DNA of 54,147 nt from Gemmatimonadetes bacterium 13_1_40CM_69_22 (GTDB lineage: Bacteria; Gemmatimonadota; Gemmatimonadetes; Gemmatimonadales; GWC2-71-9): positions 1 through 54,147 of the forward strand of contig MNEL01000034.1 in NCBI GenBank assembly GCA_001917665.1, written 5' to 3'. The notes under the pieces were generated by a model. It was not told the DNA's origin. It did not search any database and worked only from the letters and a program-made list of their open reading frames with translations. Each line of letters opens with the position of its first letter. Position 1 is the stretch's first letter. The translations under genes were made by a program, and so were the position numbers. Below are positions 16,330 to 24,593 of this stretch, one piece after another.

Positions 16330-17745
16330 TCAAGCACGGTCGCCCGACCCTCCGGCGACCAGTCCCTTGCTGCGCCATTTCTCGAAGATCTTCTTCACCT
16401 GCTGATGCGCCTCGTCGAGCGCCTGCTTGGCGCTCATCCGCCCCGTCGCCGCGTTGGCGAACATGGTGGGAAGGACGAATGTGTCGAACACCTCGCTCTC
16501 CGCCGGGTTGGCCGGTCCCGGGTGCCCGATGTTGGTCGCCCATTGGAGCGCCGTGCTGATCGGCTTGAGCTTCGCCGGCGGGTTCGAGCCGAAGGGGTCG
16601 TTCGCCGTGACCTGCTCCAACCACTTGTTGCCTGAGGCGGGCTTCTGCCCCACGGCCACGCCCGGGTCCGCGACCGAGCCGGGGAACGAGGGAAAGTTGT
16701 AGAGCTTGCTCCCCAGGACCGCGTCGCGATAGCGACCTATCAGATCGAGCAGGAACTGCTTGGCGACGTCCGGGCTCTGGGCGAACTTCCAGATCACGTA
16801 GATCCCCATCACGTGCTCGCTCGCCCACCGCGTCCCGCGCGGCCCCTTCAGCGCGGGAACGAAGAAGATGTCGTCCGCCACCGGCAACTTGTTGTCCTGT
16901 GCCGTGCGGTAGGCGGAGATCGAGTTGAGGATGTAGCCGGTTTGGCGGGCGTTCAGCGCTTGGTTGTTCGACGCGGCGTTCCAGCTCATGACCGACGGGT
17001 TCATGCCCGCCTTGAAGAGACGCACGCCGAATTCCAAGGCCTCGAGCGCGTGATCCGACTTGAGGACGACGTTCTCGTTCTGGTCCTGCACGGAGCCGTC
17101 GAACGACCACAGCATGGCGCGCGCGGCCATGTTCGAGTCGAGCTCCTGCGACATCCCGATGCCGATCGGGATCTGGATCTCCGGGTGCTTACTCTTGATC
17201 AGCGGCGCCGCCTTGACGAGGTCCTCCCACGTGACGGGGCCGTCCGGCATGCCGATCTCGGTCCAGAGGCTCTTCAGGTAGTCCCCGGGGTCGGGCACGT
17301 AGTTATCGCTGAAGCCGAACCACTTGCGCGTGACCGGGTTGTACGTGCTGCGCTTGCACAGGTCGAGGATCGGCCCGTTCTGGTGCTCGGCCTCCTGGAC
17401 GACGTCCGCCATGTCGAGCACCTGCGGCTCGAACGCCCCGGGGGGGGACAGGAACTGGAACAGATCGTGCCCCTGCTGCGCTGCGACCTCGGCGTTGGCC
17501 CGCGTCCCCAGGTCGGCGAGGGCGATGTGGTCGACCGTGACCTCCACTCCCTTTGCAGTCCCCCAGTCCTTGGCGTACTTGTCGAACCACCCGTCGTACG
17601 AGGGGACGAAGTGGCTCCACTGGAGGATCTTGAGCGTCTTCTGCCGGCGCTTGATTCGGATCGTGGGACCCAGGGCGACGGCTGCGGCCGCCCCGGTCGT
17701 CGTGGTGACGAACTCGCGCCGATCTATTCCCTTGCGCTTCGCCAT
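16330..17745 (-). CDS. TAT-exported family-1 solute-binding protein of an ABC importer
   Basis: 471 residues. The N-terminus has a twin-arginine signal (IDRREFVTTTTGAAAAVALG). The mature protein begins KTLKILQWSHFVPSYDGWF and has the SBP_bac_1 pattern seen in sugar and glycerol-phosphate binders (VTWEDLVKAAPLIKSKHP, WNAASNNQALNARQTGYILN, AKQFLLDLIGRYRDAV). It is the binding partner expected for the ATPase and two permeases upstream in the same direction. TAT export implies folding before transport, unusual for this class and suggestive of a cofactor-like or metal ligand, though that is speculation. Ligand unknown. Confidence 0.88.
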   Translation of the reverse strand: MAKRKGIDRREFVTTTTGAAAAVALGPTIRIKRRQKTLKILQWSHFVPSYDGWFDKYAKDWGTAKGVEVTVDHIALADLGTRANAEVAAQQGHDLFQFLSPPGAFEPQVLDMADVVQEAEHQNGPILDLCKRSTYNPVTRKWFGFSDNYVPDPGDYLKSLWTEIGMPDGPVTWEDLVKAAPLIKSKHPEIQIPIGIGMSQELDSNMAARAMLWSFDGSVQDQNENVVLKSDHALEALEFGVRLFKAGMNPSVMSWNAASNNQALNARQTGYILNSISAYRTAQDNKLPVADDIFFVPALKGPRGTRWASEHVMGIYVIWKFAQSPDVAKQFLLDLIGRYRDAVLGSKLYNFPSFPGSVADPGVAVGQKPASGNKWLEQVTANDPFGSNPPAKLKPISTALQWATNIGHPGPANPAESEVFDTFVLPTMFANAATGRMSAKQALDEAHQQVKKIFEKWRSKGLVAGGSGDRA

Positions 17746-17775
17746 GGACCTACCCTCCGTTTGCCTGCGGTGAAA

Positions 17776-17814
17776 CGACTCGCAGCGGGGCGGTGAGCGC
17801 TCCGCTGCGAGTCG
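17776..17814 (-). repeat. Long perfect hairpin between porin and solute-binding protein genes
   Basis: The 13-nt arms CGACTCGCAGCGG (17776-17788) and its exact complement (17802-17814) extend inward by four more pairs (one G-T) to leave a 5-nt loop. It follows the porin stop by 8 nt on the minus strand and precedes the binding-protein start by 30 nt. It may be a partial terminator or an mRNA 3'-end stabiliser that sets different levels of porin and binding protein. Confidence 0.6.
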
Positions 17815-17822
17815 GGCTCATG

Positions 17823-19061
17823 TCAGAGCGTGTATAGCACGCTGAGGGCGACCTGGTCGGCGCTTGCCGGGCCGGTGTTGAACCGGGTCACCGCGCGGAA
17901 GTATTCGAGCCCGAGCGCGTAGCGGCCCGCCCGGAAGCGCAACAACGCGTCGGCATCGTGGTTCAGCTGGCGGGCGAGGGTCAGCCCCGTCTCGGTCGCG
18001 TACCGTTGCGCGTTGGGCTGGTCCATCCCGTAATAGAACCACAGGCCCCAGTGGGGATCGAAGTCGTATCCCGCCTGCGCCCAGGCGCCCCACCCCCGGA
18101 TCTTTCTCACGGTCTGCGTGATATGGGCGAACTGCTGCCCGAGGTCCTTCCCGTAGTAGAAGTTCCCGTGCAGTGTAAACTTGCTCGGCGCGACGTTGAA
18201 GCCAGCCTCGAAACCCCAAGCCGTCAGGTTTTTGTCGCCGGTGACACCTGTGCCGGTCGTGTCCTTCCAATCGATGTGGCCGACGACGTAGCCGCTCCAG
18301 CTGAGCTTTGGGGTCCTCTTCGCGAAGTTGAGCCGCGCCTCGAGCTGTGGAAGCCCGGACGCTTCTCCGTTGCCGATGTTGTTCGTCGAATCGCGCGCGT
18401 TGCCTGCGGTGAACGGTCCTGAGCCCTTGAACGCGGCCAACTGGAGTTGGACGTTGACGGGCTTCCCGGAGGTGAGGTCGTGATACAAAAAGACTCCCGG
18501 GAACCGCCAGCCCACCATGCCTGTGGCACCGTAGCCGAGTGGGAACGCCAGGTGTGTCACCGACACGGGCACCTCACCGAACAGGGGCGACCAGAACTGC
18601 CCGATCCGCACGGTCGTACGGCCGTTCGTCAGGTCGACGTACGCGAACCGGACGCGCAGCGCTGGTTGCTCGTCCTGGAACGGTGGGACGAGGGTCAACG
18701 GAGCGAAGAAGTCGGATTCGAGAACAGCTCTCGGCGCCCACTTCCCGAGCACCGCCGGGGCGTTGAAGGTGAAATTGATGCGCGTGTTCCGGACGTCGGC
18801 GTCGGTGAACATCTTATCGGTCGCCGGCTGGTTAGCCGGCGCGGCCGCCCACTCGGCGTTCTGCCCCTGTCCGAACGAGCCGAACAGCCCCCGGTCGGTG
18901 AAGATCGTGGCGTTTATGAAGCCGCTGATGGTGAGCGTCTCCCCCTCTCCCAGCTTGACCACCTGCCCCGCCGGCTGCTGGGCCGCGGCGGAGGCGGCAC
19001 CCCAGATGATGGACATCGCAGCGACAGCGAGCCCGAAGAACGATGCCATTCGGATTCTCAT
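17823..19061 (-). CDS. Outer-membrane porin
   Basis: 412 residues: a signal peptide (MRIRMASFFGLAVAAMSIIWG, cleavage after ASAAAQQ) then a beta-barrel. Features of general porins are the first strand LTISGFINATIFTDR, DADVRNTRINFTFN, RFAYVDLTNGRTTVRIGQFWSPLFG, paired amphipathic strands such as YVVGHIDWKD, a GFEAGFNVAPSKFTLHGNFYYG segment, and a C-terminal strand QVALSVLYTL. Resembles porins that accompany uptake systems in Gemmatimonadota, Rokubacteria and Acidobacteria. Located between the ABC permeases and the binding protein, it probably provides outer-membrane passage for the same substrate. Confidence 0.8.
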   Translation of the reverse strand: MRIRMASFFGLAVAAMSIIWGAASAAAQQPAGQVVKLGEGETLTISGFINATIFTDRGLFGSFGQGQNAEWAAAPANQPATDKMFTDADVRNTRINFTFNAPAVLGKWAPRAVLESDFFAPLTLVPPFQDEQPALRVRFAYVDLTNGRTTVRIGQFWSPLFGEVPVSVTHLAFPLGYGATGMVGWRFPGVFLYHDLTSGKPVNVQLQLAAFKGSGPFTAGNARDSTNNIGNGEASGLPQLEARLNFAKRTPKLSWSGYVVGHIDWKDTTGTGVTGDKNLTAWGFEAGFNVAPSKFTLHGNFYYGKDLGQQFAHITQTVRKIRGWGAWAQAGYDFDPHWGLWFYYGMDQPNAQRYATETGLTLARQLNHDADALLRFRAGRYALGLEYFRAVTRFNTGPASADQVALSVLYTL

Positions 19062-19147
19062 GACATCCCCCCCGTGTGAAAGGGTGGTGAAAGATCGGCC
19101 CCGGCCTCAATTCTGAGCCGGTCCGACCGGATGCGCCAGAGCACGGT

Positions 19148-19984
19148 TTATCCCTTCACGGCGCCCATCGTGAAGCCCTGGATGAAGCGGTCGATAAAGA
19201 GGTTGTAGACGATCGCCAGCGGGATGCTGATGAACAGGGCGGCCGCCATGAGCGCCCCCCAGTGGTACACGTCGCCGCGCACCAGCGCGATGGGGACGCC
19301 TAGGCTCACCGTCATTTTCTCGACCGAGCTGATGAACGTCAACGCGTAGACGAATTCCTGCATCACCAGCGTGAAGCTAAAGACTACCACGGTCAGGATC
19401 CCCGGCACGATCAGCCGCGGCGCGACCTTCAGGATGACGGCGAGGCGACTGTATCCGTCGATCATCGCCTGCTCCTCGATCTCCCACGGGACCGAGCGGA
19501 GAAACCCCATCACGAGCCAGGTGCAGAACGGGATCGTCATGGTCGGATAGATCAGGATCAGCGACGCGAGCGAGTTCTGCAGGCCGAGCAGCGAGACGAG
19601 CCGCGAGAACGGGACGAACAACAGCGTGGGGGGGATGAGATACGTGAAAAAGATGCCCATCCCCATGCGCTCGCCCCAGCGGCCGGCGAGCCGGGCCAGG
19701 CTGTAGCCGGCCGGGACCGCCACTGCCACCGTGATGACCACGACCGCCGCGACCACCAGCAACGTGTTCAGGACCCAACGGGGGAAGTCCGTTTGTCCGA
19801 ACAGCAGTTTGACGTGCTCGAGCGTCGGTGGGTCGTTGAAGATCCACGGGATGTGGCTCAGATCCGACGCGCCGACATAGAGGTCGCGATTCTGCTTGAA
19901 CGTGGTGACCAGCATCCAGTAGAACGGAAACCCGGCGAAGACCACGAAGCCGAGCGCCGCGGCGTACAGCGCCACCCGCTTCAT
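19148..19984 (-). CDS. ABC importer permease, MalG/UgpE type
   Basis: 278 residues from the ATG at 19984, overlapping the stop of the first permease (ATGA). It has six membrane segments and the inner-membrane EAA loop EEQAMIDGYSRLAVILKVAPRLIVPG that docks on the ATPase. The N-terminal VVFAGFPFYWMLVTTFKQN is typical of the CUT1 carbohydrate family's second permease. Acts with the neighbouring permease, ATPase and binding protein. Confidence 0.93.
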   Translation of the reverse strand: MKRVALYAAALGFVVFAGFPFYWMLVTTFKQNRDLYVGASDLSHIPWIFNDPPTLEHVKLLFGQTDFPRWVLNTLLVVAAVVVITVAVAVPAGYSLARLAGRWGERMGMGIFFTYLIPPTLLFVPFSRLVSLLGLQNSLASLILIYPTMTIPFCTWLVMGFLRSVPWEIEEQAMIDGYSRLAVILKVAPRLIVPGILTVVVFSFTLVMQEFVYALTFISSVEKMTVSLGVPIALVRGDVYHWGALMAAALFISIPLAIVYNLFIDRFIQGFTMGAVKG

Positions 19985-20880
19985 CGCGCCCCGACCTCGG
20001 CACGGCGGGCGAGCCGCAGCATTGCGATCGCGACGACGATCAGGAAGGGGAGCAGGAACACGGCGATCGCCGCCCCCTGCCCGAGATCGGCGCCGAGGAT
20101 GCCGCGCTGGAAGGCGAGCGTGGGCAGCACGTGCGTGGTGTTGGCCGGCCCGCCGCCCGTGAGGATGTACACTACGCCCAGGTCGGTCGCCGTGTACACC
20201 ACGCCGAACAGCACCGCGACGGTGACGACCGGCAGCAGCAGCGGCAATTCCACCTGAAACAACCGCCGCCAGAATCCGGCGCCGTCCACGATCGCCGCTT
20301 CGACGATCTCCTGCGGGATCGACGACAGCCCCGCGAGCACGATCACGGTCGCGAACGGGAAGATCCGCCACGCCTGCACGATGATGATCGCGAGCAGGGC
20401 GAGCCCAGGCTCGCCGAGCCAGTACAACCAGCCGTGCAGCAGGCCGGCCGCCTTGAGCGTCCAGTTGATCACGCTGAACGTCGAATCGAAGATCCAGGTC
20501 CACGCGATCGCCGCGAGCGACACCGGCACCGCCCACGGCAACAGCAAGACAAACCGGGCGAAGCGCTTGCCCCGGAACGTGGTGCGGAACACCTGGGCGG
20601 CGGCCGTCGCCAGCACGACGACGAGCACCTGCGAGCCGATCGTCACGACGGCGGTGTTGCGCAGCGCCCTGAGGAAGATGGGATCGGCGAGGATGGCGGC
20701 GTAATTCCGCAGGCCGGCCCACCCGAAGCGGAGACTGCCGGCGGTCGCGTCGCTGAAGCTCAGCACGATCGCGAGGACGAAGGGCACCCCGACGAGCAAG
20801 ATCACATAGGCGAGGGCGGGGGCGAGCATCACGCCGCCCAGCACCTCCTCGCGGTCGGCGAGCGTGCGCCGCGGCGTCAC
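19981..20880 (-). CDS. ABC importer permease, MalF/UgpA type
   Basis: 299 residues; the GTG at 20880 overlaps the stop of the ATPase gene (GTGA). It has six membrane segments, with YVILLVGVPFVLAIVLSFSD near the start, a LLPWAVPVSLAAIAWTWIFD segment, and the EAA motif EAAIVDGAGFWRRLFQVELPLLLP. This is the first permease of a CUT1-type importer. The order ATPase-permease-permease, each overlapping by 4 nt, implies balanced synthesis of the membrane complex. Confidence 0.93.
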   Translation of the reverse strand: MTPRRTLADREEVLGGVMLAPALAYVILLVGVPFVLAIVLSFSDATAGSLRFGWAGLRNYAAILADPIFLRALRNTAVVTIGSQVLVVVLATAAAQVFRTTFRGKRFARFVLLLPWAVPVSLAAIAWTWIFDSTFSVINWTLKAAGLLHGWLYWLGEPGLALLAIIIVQAWRIFPFATVIVLAGLSSIPQEIVEAAIVDGAGFWRRLFQVELPLLLPVVTVAVLFGVVYTATDLGVVYILTGGGPANTTHVLPTLAFQRGILGADLGQGAAIAVFLLPFLIVVAIAMLRLARRAEVGAR

Positions 20881-21923
20881 GGCGGCCGCCTCAAGCCGGT
20901 GGCGGCGTCGAAGTAGCGCAGCAGCCGGCGCGGCACGGCGAACTCGTGCGTCTCGCCTTCCGGGATCGCCAGCGCGATGTTCGCCGGCAGCTTCGCGATG
21001 ACCGTGGCATCGGGCGCGGCGCTCTCCAGCACGGAGCCGTACACATAGCGATCGGATCCCAGGTACTCCACGCGCCGCACGGAGAAGCGCAACGTCCGCA
21101 GGTCCTCGCCCGGGCCGAAGACGCTGCGCGGGAGCAGGTGCTCGGGTCGGAAGCCGACCAGCGTGCCGGCAGGAAGCGACGCGTCGCGCAGGTCGAGCAG
21201 GTTCATGGGCGGCTGGCCGACGAACGTCGCCACGAAGGTGTCGACGGGATCTTCGTAGACCTCTTGTGGCGTCCCCACCTGCCGCACCTTGCCGTGCTCC
21301 ATCACCACGATCCGGTCGCCCAGCCCCATCGCTTCCACCTGGTCGTGCGTCACGTACACGGTGGTCGTCTGGATCCGCCGCTGGAACCGCTTGAGATCGT
21401 CCCGGGCGGTATTGCGCAGCTTCGCGTCGAGGTTGGCCAGGGGCTCGTCGAGCAGAAACACCTTGGGGTCCCGCACCAGGGCGCGGCACAGAGCCACGCG
21501 CTGGCGCTCCCCGCCGGAGAGCTGGCGCGGGTAGCGGTCGAGGTAGCGGGTGATGCTGAACATGTCGGCCGCCCAGCGCACTTTCTCCTCGATTTGCTTC
21601 CGGGGCGTCCGCACCGCTTCGAGCGGGAACGCGATGTTCTTGAAGACGGTCCGGTGCGGATAGAGCGCGTAGCTTTGGAACACCATCGCGATCCCGCGGG
21701 CCCGGGGCGGCACGTCGCCATCCACGCGCTCGCCCCCGATGTGAATCTCGCCCGCCGTCGGTCGTTCGAGGCCCGCGATCATGCGCAGCAGCGTCGTCTT
21801 CCCGGAGCCCGAGGAGCCGAGCAGGACCAGAAACTCCCCGTCGCGAATCGAGAGGTCTACGCCATCGACCGCGTGAAGATCGCCAAACTGTTTTCTTAAG
21901 CTCCGGATCTCGATGCCAGCCAC
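20877..21923 (-). CDS. ABC importer ATPase, MalK/UgpC type
   Basis: 348 residues. Walker A is GSSGSGKTTLL, the Q-loop lies in MVFQSYALYPHRTV, the signature is LSGGERQRVAL, Walker B VFLLDEPLANLD and the switch His is in VYVTHDQVEAM. After about residue 235 a C-terminal TOBE/OB regulatory domain follows (LVGFRPEHLLP, VEYLGSDRYVYG), as in MalK and UgpC. It starts 10 nt after a small lipoprotein gene, linking the transporter to the formate dehydrogenase cluster upstream. Confidence 0.95.
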   Translation of the reverse strand: MAGIEIRSLRKQFGDLHAVDGVDLSIRDGEFLVLLGSSGSGKTTLLRMIAGLERPTAGEIHIGGERVDGDVPPRARGIAMVFQSYALYPHRTVFKNIAFPLEAVRTPRKQIEEKVRWAADMFSITRYLDRYPRQLSGGERQRVALCRALVRDPKVFLLDEPLANLDAKLRNTARDDLKRFQRRIQTTTVYVTHDQVEAMGLGDRIVVMEHGKVRQVGTPQEVYEDPVDTFVATFVGQPPMNLLDLRDASLPAGTLVGFRPEHLLPRSVFGPGEDLRTLRFSVRRVEYLGSDRYVYGSVLESAAPDATVIAKLPANIALAIPEGETHEFAVPRRLLRYFDAATGLRRPP

Positions 21924-21933
21924 CGTCGGAGCG

Positions 21934-22164
21934 CTAGCTCCCGGGCTTGCGGCCGTGCGACGTGGTATCGGGCGGCTTCGCCAAGTTCACCGGCGGAGAG
22001 TAGATGATGCGGTACGGGTTCTCGGGCACCTGCAGCTGCTTCACCACCTCCGGCGGTGGGCCGGCAGGATATGCTGCCCGCCCGCGGGCCCCGCCCCCGC
22101 AGGCTAGGAGCGTGACAAAGGTGCCGCTGAGAACCGCCACTCGCATACGCACACCGGCGTGCAT
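21934..22164 (-). CDS. Small lipoprotein of unknown function
   Basis: 76 residues; the ATG at 22164 has GAGGGGG 5 nt upstream. The lipobox is TLLAC (Cys22), preceded by a short hydrophobic stretch, and the mature part is about 55 residues rich in Pro (YPAGPPPEVVKQLQVPENPY). It sits between the 133-residue unknown gene and the ABC ATPase with gaps of 10-12 nt. No family recognised; its place suggests a role at the envelope with either the dehydrogenase or the importer. Confidence 0.6.
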   Translation of the reverse strand: MHAGVRMRVAVLSGTFVTLLACGGGARGRAAYPAGPPPEVVKQLQVPENPYRIIYSPPVNLAKPPDTTSHGRKPGS

Positions 22165-22176
22165 GGTGCCCCCTCG

Positions 22177-22578
22177 TTAACGAGTTGTGTTTGACGGGCG
22201 TGTGCTGGTGCGGTCACCGTCCGGCGCCGGCTGCTCGCGCAGCGCGTCGTCCGACGGCGCTCCGCGGGACAGCCAGTCGCGGAACGAATCGGCTTCCTGC
22301 GCCAGGCGCCATTCCTCAAAGATCGAGAGCGCCATCGCCCGTACGCCGCCCTCGGCTCCGCCTGCGGCCAGACATTGCCCGTGCAACCAGGCCTCGAACT
22401 GGTCCGGCGCGGGGTCGGCCGCGATGGCCCGTTCGAGGAGGTCTCGCTTGATCGTCAGGCCGATCGCGTCGGGGGTCGTGTCGCGCTTGCGACGCCGGCG
22501 TCTCCCCTCGGACGCGTCGAGGGCGGCGAGCAGCTCGCGGCAGATCTCGCCGGGGCGGGTCGGCGCGTCCCCGTTCAC
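22177..22578 (-). CDS. Unknown soluble protein coupled to fdhE
   Basis: 133 residues from a GTG at 22578 that overlaps the fdhE stop (GTGA). Composition is helical and charged: CRELLAALDASEGRRRRRKRD, TPDAIGLTIKRDLLERAIA, FEAWLHGQCLAAGG, and MALSIFEEWRLAQEADSF. No signal peptide or membrane segment. I do not recognise a family. Its coupling to fdhE and position within the dehydrogenase operon suggest an assembly or maturation role in the cytoplasm (inference). Confidence 0.65.
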   Translation of the reverse strand: MNGDAPTRPGEICRELLAALDASEGRRRRRKRDTTPDAIGLTIKRDLLERAIAADPAPDQFEAWLHGQCLAAGGAEGGVRAMALSIFEEWRLAQEADSFRDWLSRGAPSDDALREQPAPDGDRTSTRPSNTTR

Positions 22579-23492
22579 GCTCCGCGCCCCGGCGAAGGTT
22601 GGTCCTCCACCATCCTCCACCACCTCCACCATCCTCCACCATCCTCCAAAACCCGGGTCTCCAGCGCGTACCCCGGCCGTTCGGGCCGCTGGTAACCTCG
22701 CTCGAGGGCCGCGACGTCGAGCGGGACCGTCTTGAGGTCGTCCAGGAGGATCGCCCCTGCAGCGAGCGGCCGCACCGTGGTGAGCCCCTTCAGGTACCCC
22801 TTGCACGTGTGGCAGACTTCGATCTTGCGCATCTGCTCACCGCCCTCGGGCGTGAGATAGCCGAGCTTCGCGTGGTTGGTTTCGTCGCAGAAAACGCAGC
22901 GCAGCATCGGGATCGCCCATCCCGTGCCGCAGCGCCCGCAGCGCAGCTGGCGCTTGCGCTCGAGCCCGGTGTACTCCGCCACCACCGGCCAGGCGCCGCA
23001 CACCGGGCAGTAGCCCTCCCACCACGTGCCCGGCAGGTGGCGGGTCAGCGTGCGCCCGCACGCCTGCAGCAGCGGCAGTGCCGCCAGCTGGGCGAGCACG
23101 CGGAGGGCCTGCGGCTCGGCGCCGGCCGCCCCGGCGACCCCGTCGATGCGAGCGTCGTCCTGACACACCGCGGCCTCGAGTAGCGCGACACCGTCGACCC
23201 GCCGCGGCCTTACCCGGACGGCGCGCTTGAGCAGCCGGCGTACCCACCCCCGGGCCGCCCGCCCGTCGACTGTAAGCTTCGCTCGAAACAACAGCGGCGC
23301 CTTGACGGGGCGATCCGCCGCCGCTTGGGGCACGGCGGCTTCCCACACGGCGCCGCCTTCGCTCTCGCCCAAGGCGGACTCCAACAGCCCGAGCCACGCC
23401 TCGGACTCGGGGCGTTCGCGGCGGGCGTCGGCCACCAGCGTTTGCAGCTCTACGTTCCTGGGGCGCCGAAGGCGGGCATGGGGCCAGAGCAT
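22575..23492 (-). CDS. fdhE: Formate dehydrogenase accessory protein FdhE
   Basis: 305 residues. Four CxxC pairs mark the rubredoxin-like metal sites: CPVCGAWPVV, CGRCGTGW, CVFCDETNHAKLGYL and CHTCKGYLKGL. FdhE binds TAT-exported formate dehydrogenases and is needed for their activity, acting in the cytoplasm before export. The N-terminal 150 residues are the family's variable helical domain. The last 20 residues (Gly/Trp/Arg-rich) are encoded by a simple repeat and are unlike the family. The assigned start overlaps the upstream lipoprotein gene by 43 nt; a later start is possible. Confidence 0.9.
   Translation of the reverse strand: MLWPHARLRRPRNVELQTLVADARRERPESEAWLGLLESALGESEGGAVWEAAVPQAAADRPVKAPLLFRAKLTVDGRAARGWVRRLLKRAVRVRPRRVDGVALLEAAVCQDDARIDGVAGAAGAEPQALRVLAQLAALPLLQACGRTLTRHLPGTWWEGYCPVCGAWPVVAEYTGLERKRQLRCGRCGTGWAIPMLRCVFCDETNHAKLGYLTPEGGEQMRKIEVCHTCKGYLKGLTTVRPLAAGAILLDDLKTVPLDVAALERGYQRPERPGYALETRVLEDGGGWWRWWRMVEDQPSPGRGA
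22603..22647. repeat. GGAGGATGGTGG microsatellite at the 3' end of fdhE
   Basis: About 45 nt of imperfect 9-12-nt units (TCCTCCACCA on the plus strand). It is in frame in fdhE and gives a Gly-Gly-Trp-Trp-Arg-rich tail, so changes in unit number would vary the C-terminus without necessarily breaking the gene. Confidence 0.85.
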
Positions 23493-23686
23493 TTCACCTT
23501 TGGGGTGCGGCAGGGCGTCCGATAATACATCCTCGCGCCCTGGTGCAATTCGGTGACGGCGTCGTGGTTGCCCAGATCGGCGCCGGGCCCGCCCCCTCGC
23601 ACGCGCGAGGCCTCGGGGCTAGCACAACCCGCCAGGCAGACCAAGGTCAGCCCCAGCCACCAGCGATTTCGACGTCTTGTGCACAT
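23450..23686 (-). CDS. Small lipoprotein in formate dehydrogenase operon
   Basis: 78 residues. Signal peptide with lipobox CLAGC (Cys21), then a short mature region containing GGGPGADLGNHDAVTELHQG and MYYRTPCRTPKVKC with two Cys. It starts 1-2 nt after the nrfD stop and its end overlaps fdhE by 43 nt. The mature part is too short for a cytochrome and has no CxxCH. I do not recognise the family; position suggests it accompanies the periplasmic dehydrogenase. Confidence 0.65.
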   Translation of the reverse strand: MCTRRRNRWWLGLTLVCLAGCASPEASRVRGGGPGADLGNHDAVTELHQGARMYYRTPCRTPKVKCSGPMPAFGAPGT

Positions 23687-23687
23687 G

Positions 23688-24593
23688 CTACATCCCAGCC
23701 GCCACGCGGTAGCGGTCGATTCCTTCGGAGGCGAGCATGGTGGCGAGCCGCAGCAGGAAGCCGCCGAGCAGCACGAGCCTGGCGGCCTGCGCCGGTTTCG
23801 CGTGCAACCGCAGCGGGGCGAGAATCCCCGCGCCGACCACGCCGACGAGCAGGACCAGCCCCCAGAAGCTCAGCCACACGCGGTTGATCGAGCCGAGGGA
23901 GATGAGGAAGAGGGCGAGCACCAGAAGCTCGAGCACGAGCGCCCTCGTGTCGAACGACGACAGCCACTCGAGCGAGCGTTGGGCGGCCCCCCGTCCCGGC
24001 GCCAGGAGGATCAGCATGGCCGCGCCGGTCGAGGCGCCCGAGACGAGGAACAGCGCACCCAGCCAGGGGCTGTCCGCCCAGATGGGACGATTCGTGACCG
24101 AGAGCAGGACCCCGGTGTAGCCGGCGACGAAGAAGCCAAGGATGCCGCCCACGCCTGAGACGAGCTTGGCGAGACCACCGCGCACGACGCCGCCCACGGC
24201 GCGGAGCGCCGCATTCTGGAGCCGTCCCTCCTCGGCCCTGGCCCCGAGCGCCGAGAGCACTGAGAACAGCCCGAATAGGAGAATCGCCCATGCCCCGAAG
24301 GAGATGGGCGACCACGCCTTGAACATGACGGCCGGGAAGTTCTCCGATTGGAACAGCATGTGCCAAAAACGCAGCGGCTGTCCCAGATCGACCGTCAGGA
24401 GCAGGCCGGAGAAAATCGCTCCGACTGCGGCGACGTCATACCCAGCCCGCACCACGGGGCGGTCCTCGGGCTTACCGAACCACGCCAGGATGGCCGCCAG
24501 GAAGTACGCGCCCCCCGCGAGCCCGCCGACGTAGAAGTAGGGGATGATGAACCATGTCCAGTGCGGCGCACCGCTAAAGAACGTGTCGGACAT
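23688..24593 (-). CDS. nrfD: NrfD-type membrane subunit of formate dehydrogenase
   Basis: 301 residues starting MSDTFFSGAPHWTWFIIPYFY. About eight to nine membrane helices; the N-terminal TWFIIPYFYVGGLAGGAYFLA and the following DLGQPLRFWHMLFQSENFPAVMFKAWSPISFGAW are NrfD/PsrC signatures. NrfD carries no haem and exchanges electrons between the FeS subunit and the quinone pool, replacing the cytochrome b (FdnI) of E. coli. Its ATG overlaps the TAA of the FeS gene by one nucleotide (TAATG). The complex would oxidise periplasmic formate and reduce menaquinone. Confidence 0.92.
   Translation of the reverse strand: MSDTFFSGAPHWTWFIIPYFYVGGLAGGAYFLAAILAWFGKPEDRPVVRAGYDVAAVGAIFSGLLLTVDLGQPLRFWHMLFQSENFPAVMFKAWSPISFGAWAILLFGLFSVLSALGARAEEGRLQNAALRAVGGVVRGGLAKLVSGVGGILGFFVAGYTGVLLSVTNRPIWADSPWLGALFLVSGASTGAAMLILLAPGRGAAQRSLEWLSSFDTRALVLELLVLALFLISLGSINRVWLSFWGLVLLVGVVGAGILAPLRLHAKPAQAARLVLLGGFLLRLATMLASEGIDRYRVAAGM

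Noticed and set aside
19985-20722. N-terminal extension of the second ABC permease
   Set aside because: It is an out-of-frame shadow of the first permease; the true start overlaps that gene's stop at 19984.
22579-22806. Extension of the 133-residue unknown protein into the fdhE region
   Set aside because: The upstream part is a shadow of fdhE; a GTG overlapping the fdhE stop gives the sensible start.
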